From JBAXGW01 sp037139195 (GTDB lineage Bacteria; Bacteroidota; Bacteroidia; Bacteroidales; JAHJDW01), in NCBI GenBank assembly GCA_037139195.1, contig JBAXGW010000037.1, positions 1-41,607 of the forward strand: a DNA stretch of 41,607 nt, read 5' to 3'. This document shows, piece after piece, positions 23,899-32,988 of the stretch. The translations under genes and the position numbers were made by a program. A model generated the notes under the pieces. That model was given only the letters and a program-made list of their open reading frames with translations. It made no database searches and was not told the DNA's origin. Position 1 is the first letter of the stretch. Every line of letters starts with the position of its first letter.

Positions 23899-25575
23899 AT
23901 GGCCGACGACAAAAAAATTATCTTTTCAATGGTTGGAGTAAGTAAAATCTACCCTCCACAAAAACAAGTATTAAAAAACATCTATCTATCATTTTTCTAT
24001 GGTGCTAAAATTGGCATTATTGGGCTAAATGGCTCAGGTAAATCTTCGTTAATGAAAATTATTGCTGGAGTAGAAAAATCATTTCAAGGCGAAGTAGTTT
24101 TCTCGCCAGGCTACACTGTAGGATATTTAGAACAAGAACCTAACCTCGACGACACAAAAACGGTTCGTCAGATTGTGGAGGAAGGGGTTCAGGAAGTGGT
24201 TGACTTAGTTAAAGAATATGAAGAAATAAATAACAAATTTGCTGAGCCAATGAGCGACGACGAAATGAATAAACTCATTGAACGTCAGGGCGAATTAACC
24301 GAACTATTAGACCATCACGATGCTTGGGAACTTGACAATAAGCTTGAAAGAGCTATGGATGCACTTCGTTGCCCAGAAGAAGATGCTTTAGTAAAAAACC
24401 TATCGGGAGGTGAAAAACGTCGCGTTGCACTTTGTCGCTTACTTTTAAAACAACCTGATATTTTATTATTAGATGAGCCTACTAATCATTTAGATGCAGA
24501 ATCGGTTCAATGGTTAGAAATGCACTTACAACAATATAAAGGAACGGTAATAGCAATTACGCATGACCGTTATTTCCTTGATAACGTTGCAGGTTGGATT
24601 CTTGAGCTTGATCGAGGCGAAGGAATTCCTTGGAAAGGAAATTACTCTTCTTGGTTAGACCAAAAGACCAACCGACTACAACAAGAGGAAAAGCAAGAAA
24701 GCAAGCGTAGAAAAACCCTTGAAAGAGAATTAGAATGGGTTCGAATGTCTCCTAAAGCACGACAGGCAAAATCGAAAGCTCGTTTATCGGCTTACGATAA
24801 AATGATGGACGAAGATGTAAAACAAAAAGAAGAACGCTTGGAGTTATTTATTCCTAATGGTCCACGCCTTGGGAATAATGTAATTAACGCTTCAGGTGTT
24901 TCAAAAGCCTATGGCGACAAACTTCTTTACGAAAACTTAGAATTCAATCTTCCACCTGCAGGTATTGTTGGAGTAATTGGACCTAACGGAGCTGGTAAAA
25001 CTACGCTTTTCCGAATGATTATGGGAATGGAAACTCCTGATAGTGGTGAATTTAAAGTTGGCGAAACAGTTAAAGTTGGCTACGTTGACCAAACTCATGC
25101 TGAAATAGACCCAGAAAAAACTGTTTATCAAGTAATTTCTCGCGATGCTGAAGTTATTAATGTTGGTGGTCGTTCATTAAACGCAAGAGCTTATGTTTCA
25201 CGCTTCAACTTTAGCGGTGCCGACCAAGAAAAGAAATGCGGCATACTATCGGGTGGTGAAAGAAACCGTTTGCATTTAGCACTTACACTAAAACAAGAAG
25301 CAAACGTATTGCTATTAGATGAGCCAACAAATGACATCGATGTAAACACATTACGTGCATTAGAAGAAGGCTTGGAAGGATTTGCAGGCTGTGCAGTTGT
25401 AATATCGCATGACAGATGGTTCTTAGATAGAATATGTACTCATATTCTAGCATTTGAAGGCAACTCAAGCGTTTACTATTTCGAAGGCTCTTATTCCGAT
25501 TATGAAGAAAATCGCAAAAAACGCCTTGGCGACGAAGGTCCTAAGAGAATTAGATATAAAAAGTTGATTAAATAA
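23899..25575 (+). CDS. ettA: Energy-dependent translational throttle protein EttA (ABC-F ATPase)
   Basis: The protein has 558 residues and two ABC ATPase domains without membrane segments. The first Walker A GLNGSGKS is at 42-49, and the ABC signature LSGGEKRR at about 168-175 is followed by LLLDEPTNHLD. The second Walker A GPNGAGKT starts at about 361, with LSGGERNR and LLLDEPTNDID. The linker between the domains is charged and helical, with the arm insertion in domain 1 (residues of about 95-140). The C-terminus GDEGPKRIRYKKL is typical of EttA. It binds the ribosomal E site and gates entry into elongation according to the ATP/ADP ratio. An intrinsic terminator follows 6 bases after the stop. 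Confidence 0.95.
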   Translation: MADDKKIIFSMVGVSKIYPPQKQVLKNIYLSFFYGAKIGIIGLNGSGKSSLMKIIAGVEKSFQGEVVFSPGYTVGYLEQEPNLDDTKTVRQIVEEGVQEVVDLVKEYEEINNKFAEPMSDDEMNKLIERQGELTELLDHHDAWELDNKLERAMDALRCPEEDALVKNLSGGEKRRVALCRLLLKQPDILLLDEPTNHLDAESVQWLEMHLQQYKGTVIAITHDRYFLDNVAGWILELDRGEGIPWKGNYSSWLDQKTNRLQQEEKQESKRRKTLERELEWVRMSPKARQAKSKARLSAYDKMMDEDVKQKEERLELFIPNGPRLGNNVINASGVSKAYGDKLLYENLEFNLPPAGIVGVIGPNGAGKTTLFRMIMGMETPDSGEFKVGETVKVGYVDQTHAEIDPEKTVYQVISRDAEVINVGGRSLNARAYVSRFNFSGADQEKKCGILSGGERNRLHLALTLKQEANVLLLDEPTNDIDVNTLRALEEGLEGFAGCAVVISHDRWFLDRICTHILAFEGNSSVYYFEGSYSDYEENRKKRLGDEGPKRIRYKKLIK

Positions 25576-25581
25576 AATAAG

Positions 25582-25607
25582 AAAGTCCGGTTAAATCGGA
25601 CTTTTTT
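25582..25607 (+). terminator. Terminator of ettA
   Basis: AAAGTCCG (25582-25589) pairs with CGGACTTT (25597-25604) around a 7-base loop, followed by T residues. Confidence 0.88.
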
Positions 25608-25674
25608 ATTTAGGTTTATACACTATAAAACAACACTGTTCTTATTTACTGAATCTAAAACACATTCCATCTTA

Positions 25675-25709
25675 TTTGTTTTTTATTCAACTTAGAATTA
25701 ATAAATTTG
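25675..25709 (+). promoter_or_regulatory. Promoter of the MBOAT operon
   Basis: TTTG (25675-25678), a 23-base spacer and TAAATTTG (25702-25709). The spacer is a little long. The site overlaps an in-frame TTG at 25676, so translation must begin at the later ATG (25739). Confidence 0.5.
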
Positions 25710-25738
25710 CAATATCAATATCAATACAATTACTTGTC

Positions 25739-27154
25739 ATGCTTTTTAATTCATTCCACTTCATACTGTTTTTCATTCTAATCACCAGTATCTATTATAT
25801 CATACCACATAAGTTCAGATGGTCGCTTTTACTTTCTGCCAGCTGCTACTTCTACATGGTATTTGTTCCAATATATATTCTGATTTTGGGTTTCACCATT
25901 GTTATTGATTATTATGCAGGCATACTTCTTGAAAATTCAGAAGGAAAAAAACGAAAATATTTTTTGGTCGCCAGTCTTATTGCAAACATTGGCGTTTTGG
26001 CAGTTTTTAAATACTATAATTTCCTCAACGAGAACATCACTGCACTTCTTCACGGTGTTAATTGGAGAAATCCAATTCCTTACCTTTCCATTATGCTTCC
26101 AATTGGTCTTTCATTCCACACTTTTCAGGCAATGAGCTATACCATTGAAGTATACCGTGGAAATCAAAAAGCCGAACGTCATTTTGGCATTTATTCTTTA
26201 TATGTAATGTTTTTCCCTCAATTGGTTGCTGGACCAATCGAAAGACCTCAAAACCTAATTCATCAATTCTATAAAAAACTACAATTTAATTACGAAAAAG
26301 TTACATCTGGACTAAAACTAATTGGCTGGGGATTTTTCAAAAAAGTAGTTATTGCCGACCGATTAGCTGTTTTTGTAAATGGAGTTTATTCCGACATTCC
26401 AAGTGCTAGCGGATTATCAGCTCTTATTGCAATTTTATTCTTCTCGTTTCAGCTATATTTAGACTTTTCTGCTTATTCCGACATCGCAATTGGCTCTGCT
26501 AGAGTTCTTGGCATCGAACTGCGATTAAATTTCATGCGTCCATACCTATCCACTTCATTCTCCGATTTCTGGAAACGTTGGCACATTTCGCTAAGCTCCT
26601 GGTTTAAAGAATATTTATACATCCCACTAGGTGGTAATAAAAAAGGATTTAAGAAAAAAATAATATTTTTACTTATTGTTTTTGCAATTAGTGGACTGTG
26701 GCATGGAGCGTCGTGGAATTTTGTAATTTGGGGCGTTTTAAATGGTTTGTTTATTATTATTGGCGATAAGTTAATTTTCAGCAAATCAAACACATTGGCA
26801 AAAAAAGCTATTAATTCGCTAATAATCTTTTTATTATGGACTTTTTCATTGATATTCTTCCGAGCAATTACCTTTTCAGATGCAATATTAATGTTTAAAA
26901 ACATTGGTTTTAGCAATCCCGAATTGATATACAACTATGGGTTAAACAAAGCAGAATTTTCATTATCACTTTTTCTGATTGCGTCATTTATCATTTTAGA
27001 AATTTTTCAAGAGAAAAAGCGCATACTGCCCATTATCAATGCCGCAAATATTTATATACGATGGAGTTTATATATTTTATTAGCACTTTCAATAATCATT
27101 CTGGGTTCTTATGGTGGAATAAACGACAATAGTTTTATTTATTTCCAATTTTAA
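25739..27154 (+). CDS. MBOAT-family O-acyltransferase (AlgI-like)
   Basis: The protein has 471 residues from the ATG at 25739. It is a polytopic membrane protein with about ten hydrophobic segments. The AlgI/DltB-type signature is present: MRPYLSTSFSDFWKRWHISLSSWF, with the first conserved His at about 282, and FAISGLWHGASWNFVIWG with the second, catalytic His at about 322. Members move acyl (usually acetyl) groups across the cytoplasmic membrane for O-acetylation of exopolysaccharide, alginate, peptidoglycan or teichoic acid. The next gene, 10 bases downstream, encodes a membrane-anchored SGNH-like protein that would complete the transfer in the periplasm. The substrate here is unknown, as no polysaccharide synthesis cluster lies beside it. 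Confidence 0.92.
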   Translation: MLFNSFHFILFFILITSIYYIIPHKFRWSLLLSASCYFYMVFVPIYILILGFTIVIDYYAGILLENSEGKKRKYFLVASLIANIGVLAVFKYYNFLNENITALLHGVNWRNPIPYLSIMLPIGLSFHTFQAMSYTIEVYRGNQKAERHFGIYSLYVMFFPQLVAGPIERPQNLIHQFYKKLQFNYEKVTSGLKLIGWGFFKKVVIADRLAVFVNGVYSDIPSASGLSALIAILFFSFQLYLDFSAYSDIAIGSARVLGIELRLNFMRPYLSTSFSDFWKRWHISLSSWFKEYLYIPLGGNKKGFKKKIIFLLIVFAISGLWHGASWNFVIWGVLNGLFIIIGDKLIFSKSNTLAKKAINSLIIFLLWTFSLIFFRAITFSDAILMFKNIGFSNPELIYNYGLNKAEFSLSLFLIASFIILEIFQEKKRILPIINAANIYIRWSLYILLALSIIILGSYGGINDNSFIYFQF

Positions 27155-27164
27155 TAAATTAAAT

Positions 27165-28583
27165 ATGAAGACTTTTATTATAAAATCTATTTTATTTATT
27201 TCAATAATTATTTCAATTGTTGCTCTAATTGATTATATCGGCTTTTTCAAACAAGGAACCTCTGATAATCATGCAGAAAAAAAATGGAACGCCTATTATG
27301 GATTGTCAAAACAAATAAATTTCGATGTGCTAATGGTAGGCAATTCTCATCTTTACACGGGCATAAACCCTGAAACATTTTCTAACATACTTGGGGTAAA
27401 CTCCTTTATTTTAGCATCGCCAGGCACATCAGTTGCCGAAATATACTTCTCACTTAAAGAAGCGCTTACTATAAGCAAACCCAAAATTGTAGTATTAGAA
27501 ACATTTTGCATTGATCAAACTATTAGCAAAAAAAGTACTGGAGCCGAGCTATCTGATTTATATAAAAGTTTTGATGCACGCAAAAGCTTAATTCAAAAAC
27601 TAATATCAACTCCTTATCTTTTTAAAATAGACAATTATCCTTTTGCATGGTCGAGTATGGTAAGAAACCATAGTTTTATTTTTAACAACAAAGATTTGAT
27701 AAACGAAAATATAGATAAATTCAATAATAGAGAAAAGCTAAAAAAAGAAGAACAAAAAGATTTATATCTTGGCAGATATGTCAGGTTTAACAAGGGATTA
27801 CAAGAAGATGTATTATTGAAATATAAATCAAACGGAGCGCCAATTGATGGAGAAAAAATTGCAATAAGTGATGAATCCATTGAATACACAAAAAAAATAT
27901 CTGATTTGTGTAAAGAAAATAAAATTCAACTTGTTTTATTAACATTACCAATGTACGAAAAACATATAAAGAACTACTCAGCCTGGAAAAATACTCTTAA
28001 AGAAAAAATTTCATCTGTAAACGCACCTTGGATTGACCTTCAGGAAGCAGACAACTACAAAGGATTTGCCGAAGATTGTTTCGAAAACACATACAACTTC
28101 AATCAACACATGACGTTTCAGGGTTCGCTTGTTGCAAGCTACAAATTAGCAAGTTTTATCGAAGATCAATTTCCAGGATTTTTGCCCTTTAGAAAAAACG
28201 AACCCGATTGGTTTAGAATGTTTTATGGAAGATATGGTTATTTTGAAAATAACAGCCCAGCACCCAACGACCCTAATAATTTTACTATAATGAAAATGGC
28301 AAAGTTTGATAGCCTAAAAGTTATTGCCGTTGAATACTTAACAGAGAATGATCCTGCGACAATGCTTGTTAAAGTAAAAAGAGAAAGCCTCCCAAAAGTT
28401 GATTTAAACAATACAGAACTAATGATGACAATGGATGTAAATTTTACAAAATCAACCAAAGAATTTATTATCCCTATTCCAAAACATCCACATCACTTAA
28501 CGCCGTATTATATTTTATATCAAACTAATATTAAACGAGTAAACATAAAAGAGATCAAAAACATTAAGGTTCGAATTAAATGA
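27165..28583 (+). CDS. Membrane-anchored SGNH-like protein, partner of the MBOAT acyltransferase
   Basis: The protein has 472 residues. One N-terminal transmembrane helix (about 4-24) anchors a periplasmic domain. DVLMVGNSHLYTGI at 54-67 is a GDS/GNS-like block I with Ser61 as candidate nucleophile, and FNQHMTFQGS gives a candidate catalytic His at about 315. The aspartate expected three residues before this His is not obvious, so the triad is uncertain. Residues of about 370-472 form a further beta-rich part. Together with the MBOAT gene 10 bases upstream, this fits the two-component arrangement of polysaccharide O-acetylation (as AlgI with AlgJ/AlgX). No terminator was seen before the next gene. 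Confidence 0.75.
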   Translation: MKTFIIKSILFISIIISIVALIDYIGFFKQGTSDNHAEKKWNAYYGLSKQINFDVLMVGNSHLYTGINPETFSNILGVNSFILASPGTSVAEIYFSLKEALTISKPKIVVLETFCIDQTISKKSTGAELSDLYKSFDARKSLIQKLISTPYLFKIDNYPFAWSSMVRNHSFIFNNKDLINENIDKFNNREKLKKEEQKDLYLGRYVRFNKGLQEDVLLKYKSNGAPIDGEKIAISDESIEYTKKISDLCKENKIQLVLLTLPMYEKHIKNYSAWKNTLKEKISSVNAPWIDLQEADNYKGFAEDCFENTYNFNQHMTFQGSLVASYKLASFIEDQFPGFLPFRKNEPDWFRMFYGRYGYFENNSPAPNDPNNFTIMKMAKFDSLKVIAVEYLTENDPATMLVKVKRESLPKVDLNNTELMMTMDVNFTKSTKEFIIPIPKHPHHLTPYYILYQTNIKRVNIKEIKNIKVRIK

Positions 28584-28628
28584 TTTAATCATAGTCTTAG
28601 CACAGTTTATATAAAAACGCCAATAGAA

Positions 28629-28660
28629 TTTGTTTTATATTCTAATCTGCATTAATTTTA
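28629..28660 (+). promoter_or_regulatory. Promoter of the endonuclease gene
   Basis: TTTG (28629-28632), a 20-base spacer and TAATTTTA (28653-28660), which matches seven of eight positions of the -7 element. The ATG is 16 bases further on. Confidence 0.5.
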
Positions 28661-28676
28661 TATAAAATAAATAAAA

Positions 28677-29732
28677 ATGAAAAGACTTTTTCTCACCACC
28701 ATTTTGACTGTATTTTACTTTTTTGCTATTGCACAAATTCCAGCTGGATACTACGACGAAGCCAATGGATTAACTGGTTCAGCCTTAAAAACTAAACTTC
28801 ACGATATAATTTCACAAGGTTTTGTATCAACGCCATACGGTTCGCTTTATACAGCGTATGCACAAACAGATACTAAAGGAAACAACATTGTTTGGGATAT
28901 GTATTCTGATATTCCAGGCGGTCAACCATTATATACTTATTATTATGGCAGTGGGACTTGCGGGAATTACACTCAAGAGGGCGATTGCTACAATAGAGAA
29001 CACTCTTTACCTGCAAGCTGGTTTAATGATGCAACACCTATGTACAGCGATTTGTTTCATGTTTTTCCAACAGATGGTTATGTAAATAATAGAAGAAGCA
29101 ACTTCCCTTTTGGCGAAGTAGCAACCCCAACTTGGACTTCTTCTAACGGTAGTAAATTAGGAAACAGCTCTTTTCCTGGCTATTCATCAACTGTTTTTGA
29201 ACCCATTGATGCATTTAAAGGCGATTTTGCCAGAAATTTTTTATATATGGCTGTTCGCTACAAAGACGAAATGCCAAGTTGGGCTAGTCCAATGATACAA
29301 AATGGCGATTATAATCAATGGGCAATAAACCTTCTACTCAAATGGCATTTGCAAGACACTGTTAGCACAAAAGAAATCAATAGAAACAATGCAGCTTATC
29401 TAATCCAACATAACAGAAACCCATTTATAGATCATCCTGAATGGGCAACTTTAATTTGGCAAACTACCACTGTTTTAGATGAGTCACTTGAAACAAGATT
29501 ATCAATTTATTTTAATAGCGAAAACGATATTTTAACAATAAACTCAAATACAAATATTTTTGATTTAACAATTGAGGTTTATTCAGTTACAGGCCAATTA
29601 GAGTTCGAATATAAAAACATCAATTTATTAAAAACACCGAAAGATATTCCAATCACAATTAACAATGGTATTCATTTAATTAAACTTTCAAACAAAGAAA
29701 TAAATAAAACAGTGAAAATTATTAAAATTTAA
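28677..29732 (+). CDS. Secreted endonuclease I (EndA/NucM family) with C-terminal T9SS-like tail
   Basis: The protein has 351 residues. The signal peptide (MKRLFLTTILTVFYFFAIAQ) covers 1-20. The nuclease core has the family signature CYNREHSLPASWF (104-116, His109 as likely general base) followed by DLFHVFPTDGYVNNRRSNFPFG (pattern at 125-146), with Asn and Asp residues that bind the metal. The last ~80 residues (from about 272) are beta-rich with the rhythm of a T9SS type A tail (EVYSVTGQLEFEY ... GIHLIKLSN ... KIIKI), although the usual YPNP opening is missing. It is likely secreted and degrades DNA outside the cell for nutrients or biofilm remodelling. It converges on the FISUMP gene with a 4-base overlap of the stop codons. 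Confidence 0.88.
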   Translation: MKRLFLTTILTVFYFFAIAQIPAGYYDEANGLTGSALKTKLHDIISQGFVSTPYGSLYTAYAQTDTKGNNIVWDMYSDIPGGQPLYTYYYGSGTCGNYTQEGDCYNREHSLPASWFNDATPMYSDLFHVFPTDGYVNNRRSNFPFGEVATPTWTSSNGSKLGNSSFPGYSSTVFEPIDAFKGDFARNFLYMAVRYKDEMPSWASPMIQNGDYNQWAINLLLKWHLQDTVSTKEINRNNAAYLIQHNRNPFIDHPEWATLIWQTTTVLDESLETRLSIYFNSENDILTINSNTNIFDLTIEVYSVTGQLEFEYKNINLLKTPKDIPITINNGIHLIKLSNKEINKTVKIIKI

Positions 29733-30979
29733 TCTTTAACACAACGCACAGACATACCATATTTTTTACTCAAACTTGTCCTATTTACAGAATCGAAATC
29801 ATAGCCCATCCGTCGAGCCCACGCTTCATTACTTGAATCAAAATTCGCATCCACACCCCACCAATAGCCATAACTCCCCAAATCAACAAAATATCCAGAA
29901 GAACTTCGACAACCACCTGGAAGAGCTGTAAAACCTGATATATTACTTGCATTTAAATTTGGTGTTAACCAATGAATCGTTCCTGCTTCTTTTAATTTAC
30001 CACCTGCTAGGTTTTGATTTAAAAATATTGTTAATGCCGACCATTCGACATCTGATGGCACATGCCAACCTATTGGACAAAGTTTGCTTGTACTTACCGT
30101 ATACCAACAATACAAAGCGCCATAAGTTGCTTTATTTGCTGCTTCATTATTTTCATACCAGCAATAGCCAGGCATAGCAATATTAATCCACGAATTAAAA
30201 TCACTAACTAGGGGTATCGAAGTACCATCATTATACTTAGTAGTTTTAAGATTTTCTGCCATCCAAATTTGATTACCAATTTTAATTGTATTGTAAAAAT
30301 TACCATCAATATCTCTTAGTCGCAGAGCGCCTTCTGAATACAACTCTCCTATTAAAGCATCAACGTATGCTTTTGTTGCAGCGTCTTGTAAATCAGTAGG
30401 ATTAGTTAAATTTTTAATTTGTCTATTTACTGAATTATTGATAGCAGCAACATCTGAAAGGGTCTGCGTTTCTGTATAACAATCTAATTTATTATTCCAA
30501 TTAGCAGTGTCAGCGCTTGAAATTCCAATTGCTATTGAAGTGCTATAAATGGGATCCATTTCATTAATTTTACCGGTAACAGAATCAGCAGTTTTTGCAT
30601 GCAGGGCATAAGGTACACTTAACAATTGACTTGTAGCTATAATTGTATATATTGTTAATGGCAAGTCAACGGCAATTTTTGTTTCTATAAAATAAGGAAT
30701 GTTTTTCCAACTTATTGTATCAAAGCCTGAACCACCACCGATTTCAATACTTACTAAGCCATTAATATTGGTTAATGGCATTTGTATTTCAGTATAAACT
30801 AAAGTGCCATTCGCTGAACCTTGTCGAATGTTAATTTCCATTCCTATTTGCGTATTGGCAACTAACTGATTATTATTTTTTCGAATTACTGCCTGATAAC
30901 TCATTTTTTGATGAGAATTTTGAGCCAAAAGCACGCTTGTGAAAAATAAAATATTTATAATAGAAAATGTTTTTTTCAT
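29729..30979 (-). CDS. FISUMP-domain (Fibrobacter succinogenes major paralogous domain) secreted protein
   Basis: The protein has 416 residues from the Met that starts the signal peptide (MKKTFSIINILFFTSVLLAQ); an upstream in-frame ATG at 31048 would add 23 non-signal residues. The N-terminal region (about 25-130: MSYQAVIRKNNNQLV ... LLSVPYALHAKTAD) is a widespread Bacteroidota module before such domains. The C-terminal ~190 residues begin with DIDGNFYNTIKIGNQIWMAENL, then CPIGWHVPSDVEWSAL, and finish SVRCVKD, the FISUMP fold (a formylglycine/C-type-lectin-like module). It is probably at the cell surface; its function is not established. Its TAA overlaps the endonuclease stop in a shared TTAA. 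Confidence 0.87.
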   Translation of the reverse strand: MKKTFSIINILFFTSVLLAQNSHQKMSYQAVIRKNNNQLVANTQIGMEINIRQGSANGTLVYTEIQMPLTNINGLVSIEIGGGSGFDTISWKNIPYFIETKIAVDLPLTIYTIIATSQLLSVPYALHAKTADSVTGKINEMDPIYSTSIAIGISSADTANWNNKLDCYTETQTLSDVAAINNSVNRQIKNLTNPTDLQDAATKAYVDALIGELYSEGALRLRDIDGNFYNTIKIGNQIWMAENLKTTKYNDGTSIPLVSDFNSWINIAMPGYCWYENNEAANKATYGALYCWYTVSTSKLCPIGWHVPSDVEWSALTIFLNQNLAGGKLKEAGTIHWLTPNLNASNISGFTALPGGCRSSSGYFVDLGSYGYWWGVDANFDSSNEAWARRMGYDFDSVNRTSLSKKYGMSVRCVKD

Positions 30980-31156
30980 GTGTATATTTTTAATTTTTAT
31001 TTCAGAAGTCTCATAAAACCCAGAAGGCTTAGCATAGCGAATACACAATAATCATATCGATTTGTGTTTATTATTTCTGTATTTTATTATAATTACTGTT
31101 AATGTTTGAGTTGGATCAAATAATAGTTTTATTTGCAATTTTCAATAGAAATTTAA

Positions 31157-31681
31157 CTATTTCCTATCAAAAAATGGATTTTTTCTACTAACGCTCAATG
31201 GTATACCATAAGCGATTTTAACATCAGAAGCAAACAATCCAAGTTGTATTGCAGCCTTCCCAACAGAAAACATTACTCTATTGTCTATTCTATTATCCAT
31301 TGCTATTGAAACAGCTGAACCAATTGCTATTCCTAAATCTCCAGTATTAAAAACACATGGAGTCAATAGATTTTTAGCATCACAATTCTCGAAGCCACAC
31401 AATCCGCAACCTAATAAACCAATAGAGCTAATTCTAGTTCCTATTAAAACAACAGACTTACTAAATAATATATTTTCGGCATCACGATGAAAAAACTCTC
31501 TTTCGCCAGCTATTTCATGCATTTTCGCCGATAAGCTTAATATTTCGGAGCCATCAATAATAAGCATTTCTAAATTATCAATTCCACGAGCCTTTGGAGC
31601 TGTTTTTGCAGCCACAAGCATCATTTTAGCAACTGTTAAAATGGAATTTTCAAAACAATCACTTTCTAAATATTTTGTCAT
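31157..31681 (-). CDS. DUF2148 ferredoxin-like domain protein
   Basis: The protein has 174 residues from the ATG at 31681, which lies about 40 bases downstream of a consensus promoter; an in-frame ATG at 31723 lies at the -7 element and is rejected. The protein opens with helices containing TAPKARGIDNLE (a family hallmark), and then the cysteine motif CGLCGFENC (Cys92, Cys95, Cys100) with Cys109 as a fourth ligand candidate. This fits the DUF2148 iron-sulfur domain of anaerobic bacteria and archaea. The C-terminal GKAAIQLGLFASDVKIAYGIPLSVSRKNPFFDR is also characteristic. It is soluble and cytoplasmic. Its reaction is unknown, and the family is most common in anaerobes, which hints at the lifestyle of the host. 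Confidence 0.88.
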   Translation of the reverse strand: MTKYLESDCFENSILTVAKMMLVAAKTAPKARGIDNLEMLIIDGSEILSLSAKMHEIAGEREFFHRDAENILFSKSVVLIGTRISSIGLLGCGLCGFENCDAKNLLTPCVFNTGDLGIAIGSAVSIAMDNRIDNRVMFSVGKAAIQLGLFASDVKIAYGIPLSVSRKNPFFDRK

Positions 31682-31720
31682 AAAAAAGTTAAAATAGGTA
31701 GTACGACGAAAAATAATATG

Positions 31721-31753
31721 CAAATTTATAATATATATCTGTGAAAATTCAAA
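31721..31753 (-). promoter_or_regulatory. Promoter of the DUF2148 gene
   Basis: Read on the minus strand: TTTG (31753-31750), a 21-base spacer and TAAATTTG (31728-31721). On the plus strand a partial -7 element TATATTTA (31761-31768) for the divergent lipoprotein gene lies just outside, so the two promoters are back to back. Confidence 0.6.
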
Positions 31754-31788
31754 AAAATAGTATATTTACACCCATAAATTGTTAAGTT

Positions 31789-32826
31789 ATGTCAAGAAAA
31801 TTTTATTTTATATTTATCGTTCTTATCTCCATAATAAGTTCATGCAGCACAGATGTAGATCTTAATTCCGACTGGAAGGAAACGCCCATTGTTTTTGGAC
31901 TATTAGAACCTCAAAACGATGTGCAATACATAAGAATCAATAAAAGTTTTTTGGGAAGTGCTGATGCTTATCAAATGGCTCAAGTAGCAGATTCTTCTAA
32001 TTATCCATACAAGCTTGATGTAAGTGTTCAAAAAGTGATAAATGGCAATGTAGTTAAAACATATTATCTTGACACAGTAACAAAACCAGGCATGGGCGAA
32101 GGAATTTTTGCAAATGATAAAAATTTAGTTTACTTTTTCAATACTCCTTTAACAAGTGACCCAATAAACACAGATGCAGAATATCGATTATTAATTAAAA
32201 ATCCTGTAACAGGACTTGAAGTAAATTCAAAGACAACAATTGCAAAAAAAGCAGAATTAAGCAAGCCATACATAAATTTATCGAGTCCACAAATTAGCTT
32301 TTACACATATAATGGCTACTCTGAAATTGAATTCGAATGGCTTTCATCTTTAAATGCAAGAATTTTTCAATTGTATTTACGCTTTAACTACGTTGAATAT
32401 CACCCTGGTTCAAATGACTCAGTTCAAAAATATTTCGATTTGAATTTAGGTCAGTTTAAAGCTCCTTCAAGTAATGGTGGGTTTAAAATTTCTACAAAAT
32501 TAAATGGTCAAAGTTTTTACGACTTACTGTCTGATAATATAGCCATAGATCCTTCAATTAGAAGAAAAATTGGACGTTTATCAAACCCCCAAGATCAAAT
32601 TGATATTATGATTTATGCAGCTGGCGATGATTTATCAACATACATGGAAGTCAATGCTCCCTCAAATTCAATTGTTCAAGACAAACCTAACTTTTCCAAT
32701 ATTGGAAATGGACTTGGATTATTCTCTAGCAGAACTCTTAAAACTATTCCAAATGTTCGCTTAAAAACAGAGTCTTATTTACATTTAAAGAGTTATGAAA
32801 AAACAGAGGTTTTAAACTTTGATTAA
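31789..32826 (+). CDS. DUF4249-like lipoprotein
   Basis: The protein has 345 residues. Lipoprotein signal: a hydrophobic stretch followed by ISSC with Cys19 as the lipidation site. The mature start CSTDVDLNSDWKETPIVFGLLEPQNDVQYIRINKSF has the pattern of DUF4249 proteins (Cys, then 'V-D-L', a 'V-x-G-L-L' strand and 'Q-x-x-I-x-x-x-x-S'). These are found in Bacteroidota near outer-membrane TonB-dependent receptors, but no receptor gene lies here. The body is beta-strand-rich. It is probably exported to the outer membrane. A weak promoter candidate, TATATTTA at 31761-31768, lies 20 bases upstream of the ATG. Confidence 0.75.
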   Translation: MSRKFYFIFIVLISIISSCSTDVDLNSDWKETPIVFGLLEPQNDVQYIRINKSFLGSADAYQMAQVADSSNYPYKLDVSVQKVINGNVVKTYYLDTVTKPGMGEGIFANDKNLVYFFNTPLTSDPINTDAEYRLLIKNPVTGLEVNSKTTIAKKAELSKPYINLSSPQISFYTYNGYSEIEFEWLSSLNARIFQLYLRFNYVEYHPGSNDSVQKYFDLNLGQFKAPSSNGGFKISTKLNGQSFYDLLSDNIAIDPSIRRKIGRLSNPQDQIDIMIYAAGDDLSTYMEVNAPSNSIVQDKPNFSNIGNGLGLFSSRTLKTIPNVRLKTESYLHLKSYEKTEVLNFD

Positions 32827-32886
32827 AAAAAACTGACAAATAGACATTACAGACTGCCATATAAAACTATTCCCGAAAACCATTAT

Positions 32887-32924
32887 GCCATATTTTCACA
32901 AATAGTGAAATTTTGCTTAATGGC
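32887..32924 (+). promoter_or_regulatory. Double inverted repeat upstream of dnaK
   Basis: TTTCAC (32894-32899) and GTGAAA (32905-32910) form a 6-5-6 inverted repeat. It lies inside a wider pair, GCCAT (32887-32891)/ATGGC (32920-32924). It lies 65 bases before the dnaK ATG and could be an operator. It does not match the CIRCE element of HrcA. A weak -7-like TATTTTTA follows at 32951-32958. Confidence 0.4.
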
Positions 32925-32988
32925 ACAAAACTTGAAGTTTGCCTCCCAAATATTTTTATTGAAAATTAACATATAAAACGAAAATAAA

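Noticed and set aside
25676..25738. TTG-initiated N-terminal extension of the MBOAT protein, with similar TTG extensions at 1891, 2477 and 18787
   Set aside because: In each case an ATG shortly downstream gives a better signal peptide or lies just after a promoter that overlaps the extension.
31682..31723. Upstream ATG starts for the DUF2148 gene (31723), the small secreted gene (39125) and the FISUMP gene (31048)
   Set aside because: The first two lie within or at the start of consensus promoters and all three would place non-hydrophobic residues before the natural N-terminus.
32887..32924. CIRCE/HrcA operator before dnaK
   Set aside because: The inverted repeat present (TTTCAC/GTGAAA) does not match the TTAGCACTC-N9-GAGTGCTAA consensus.
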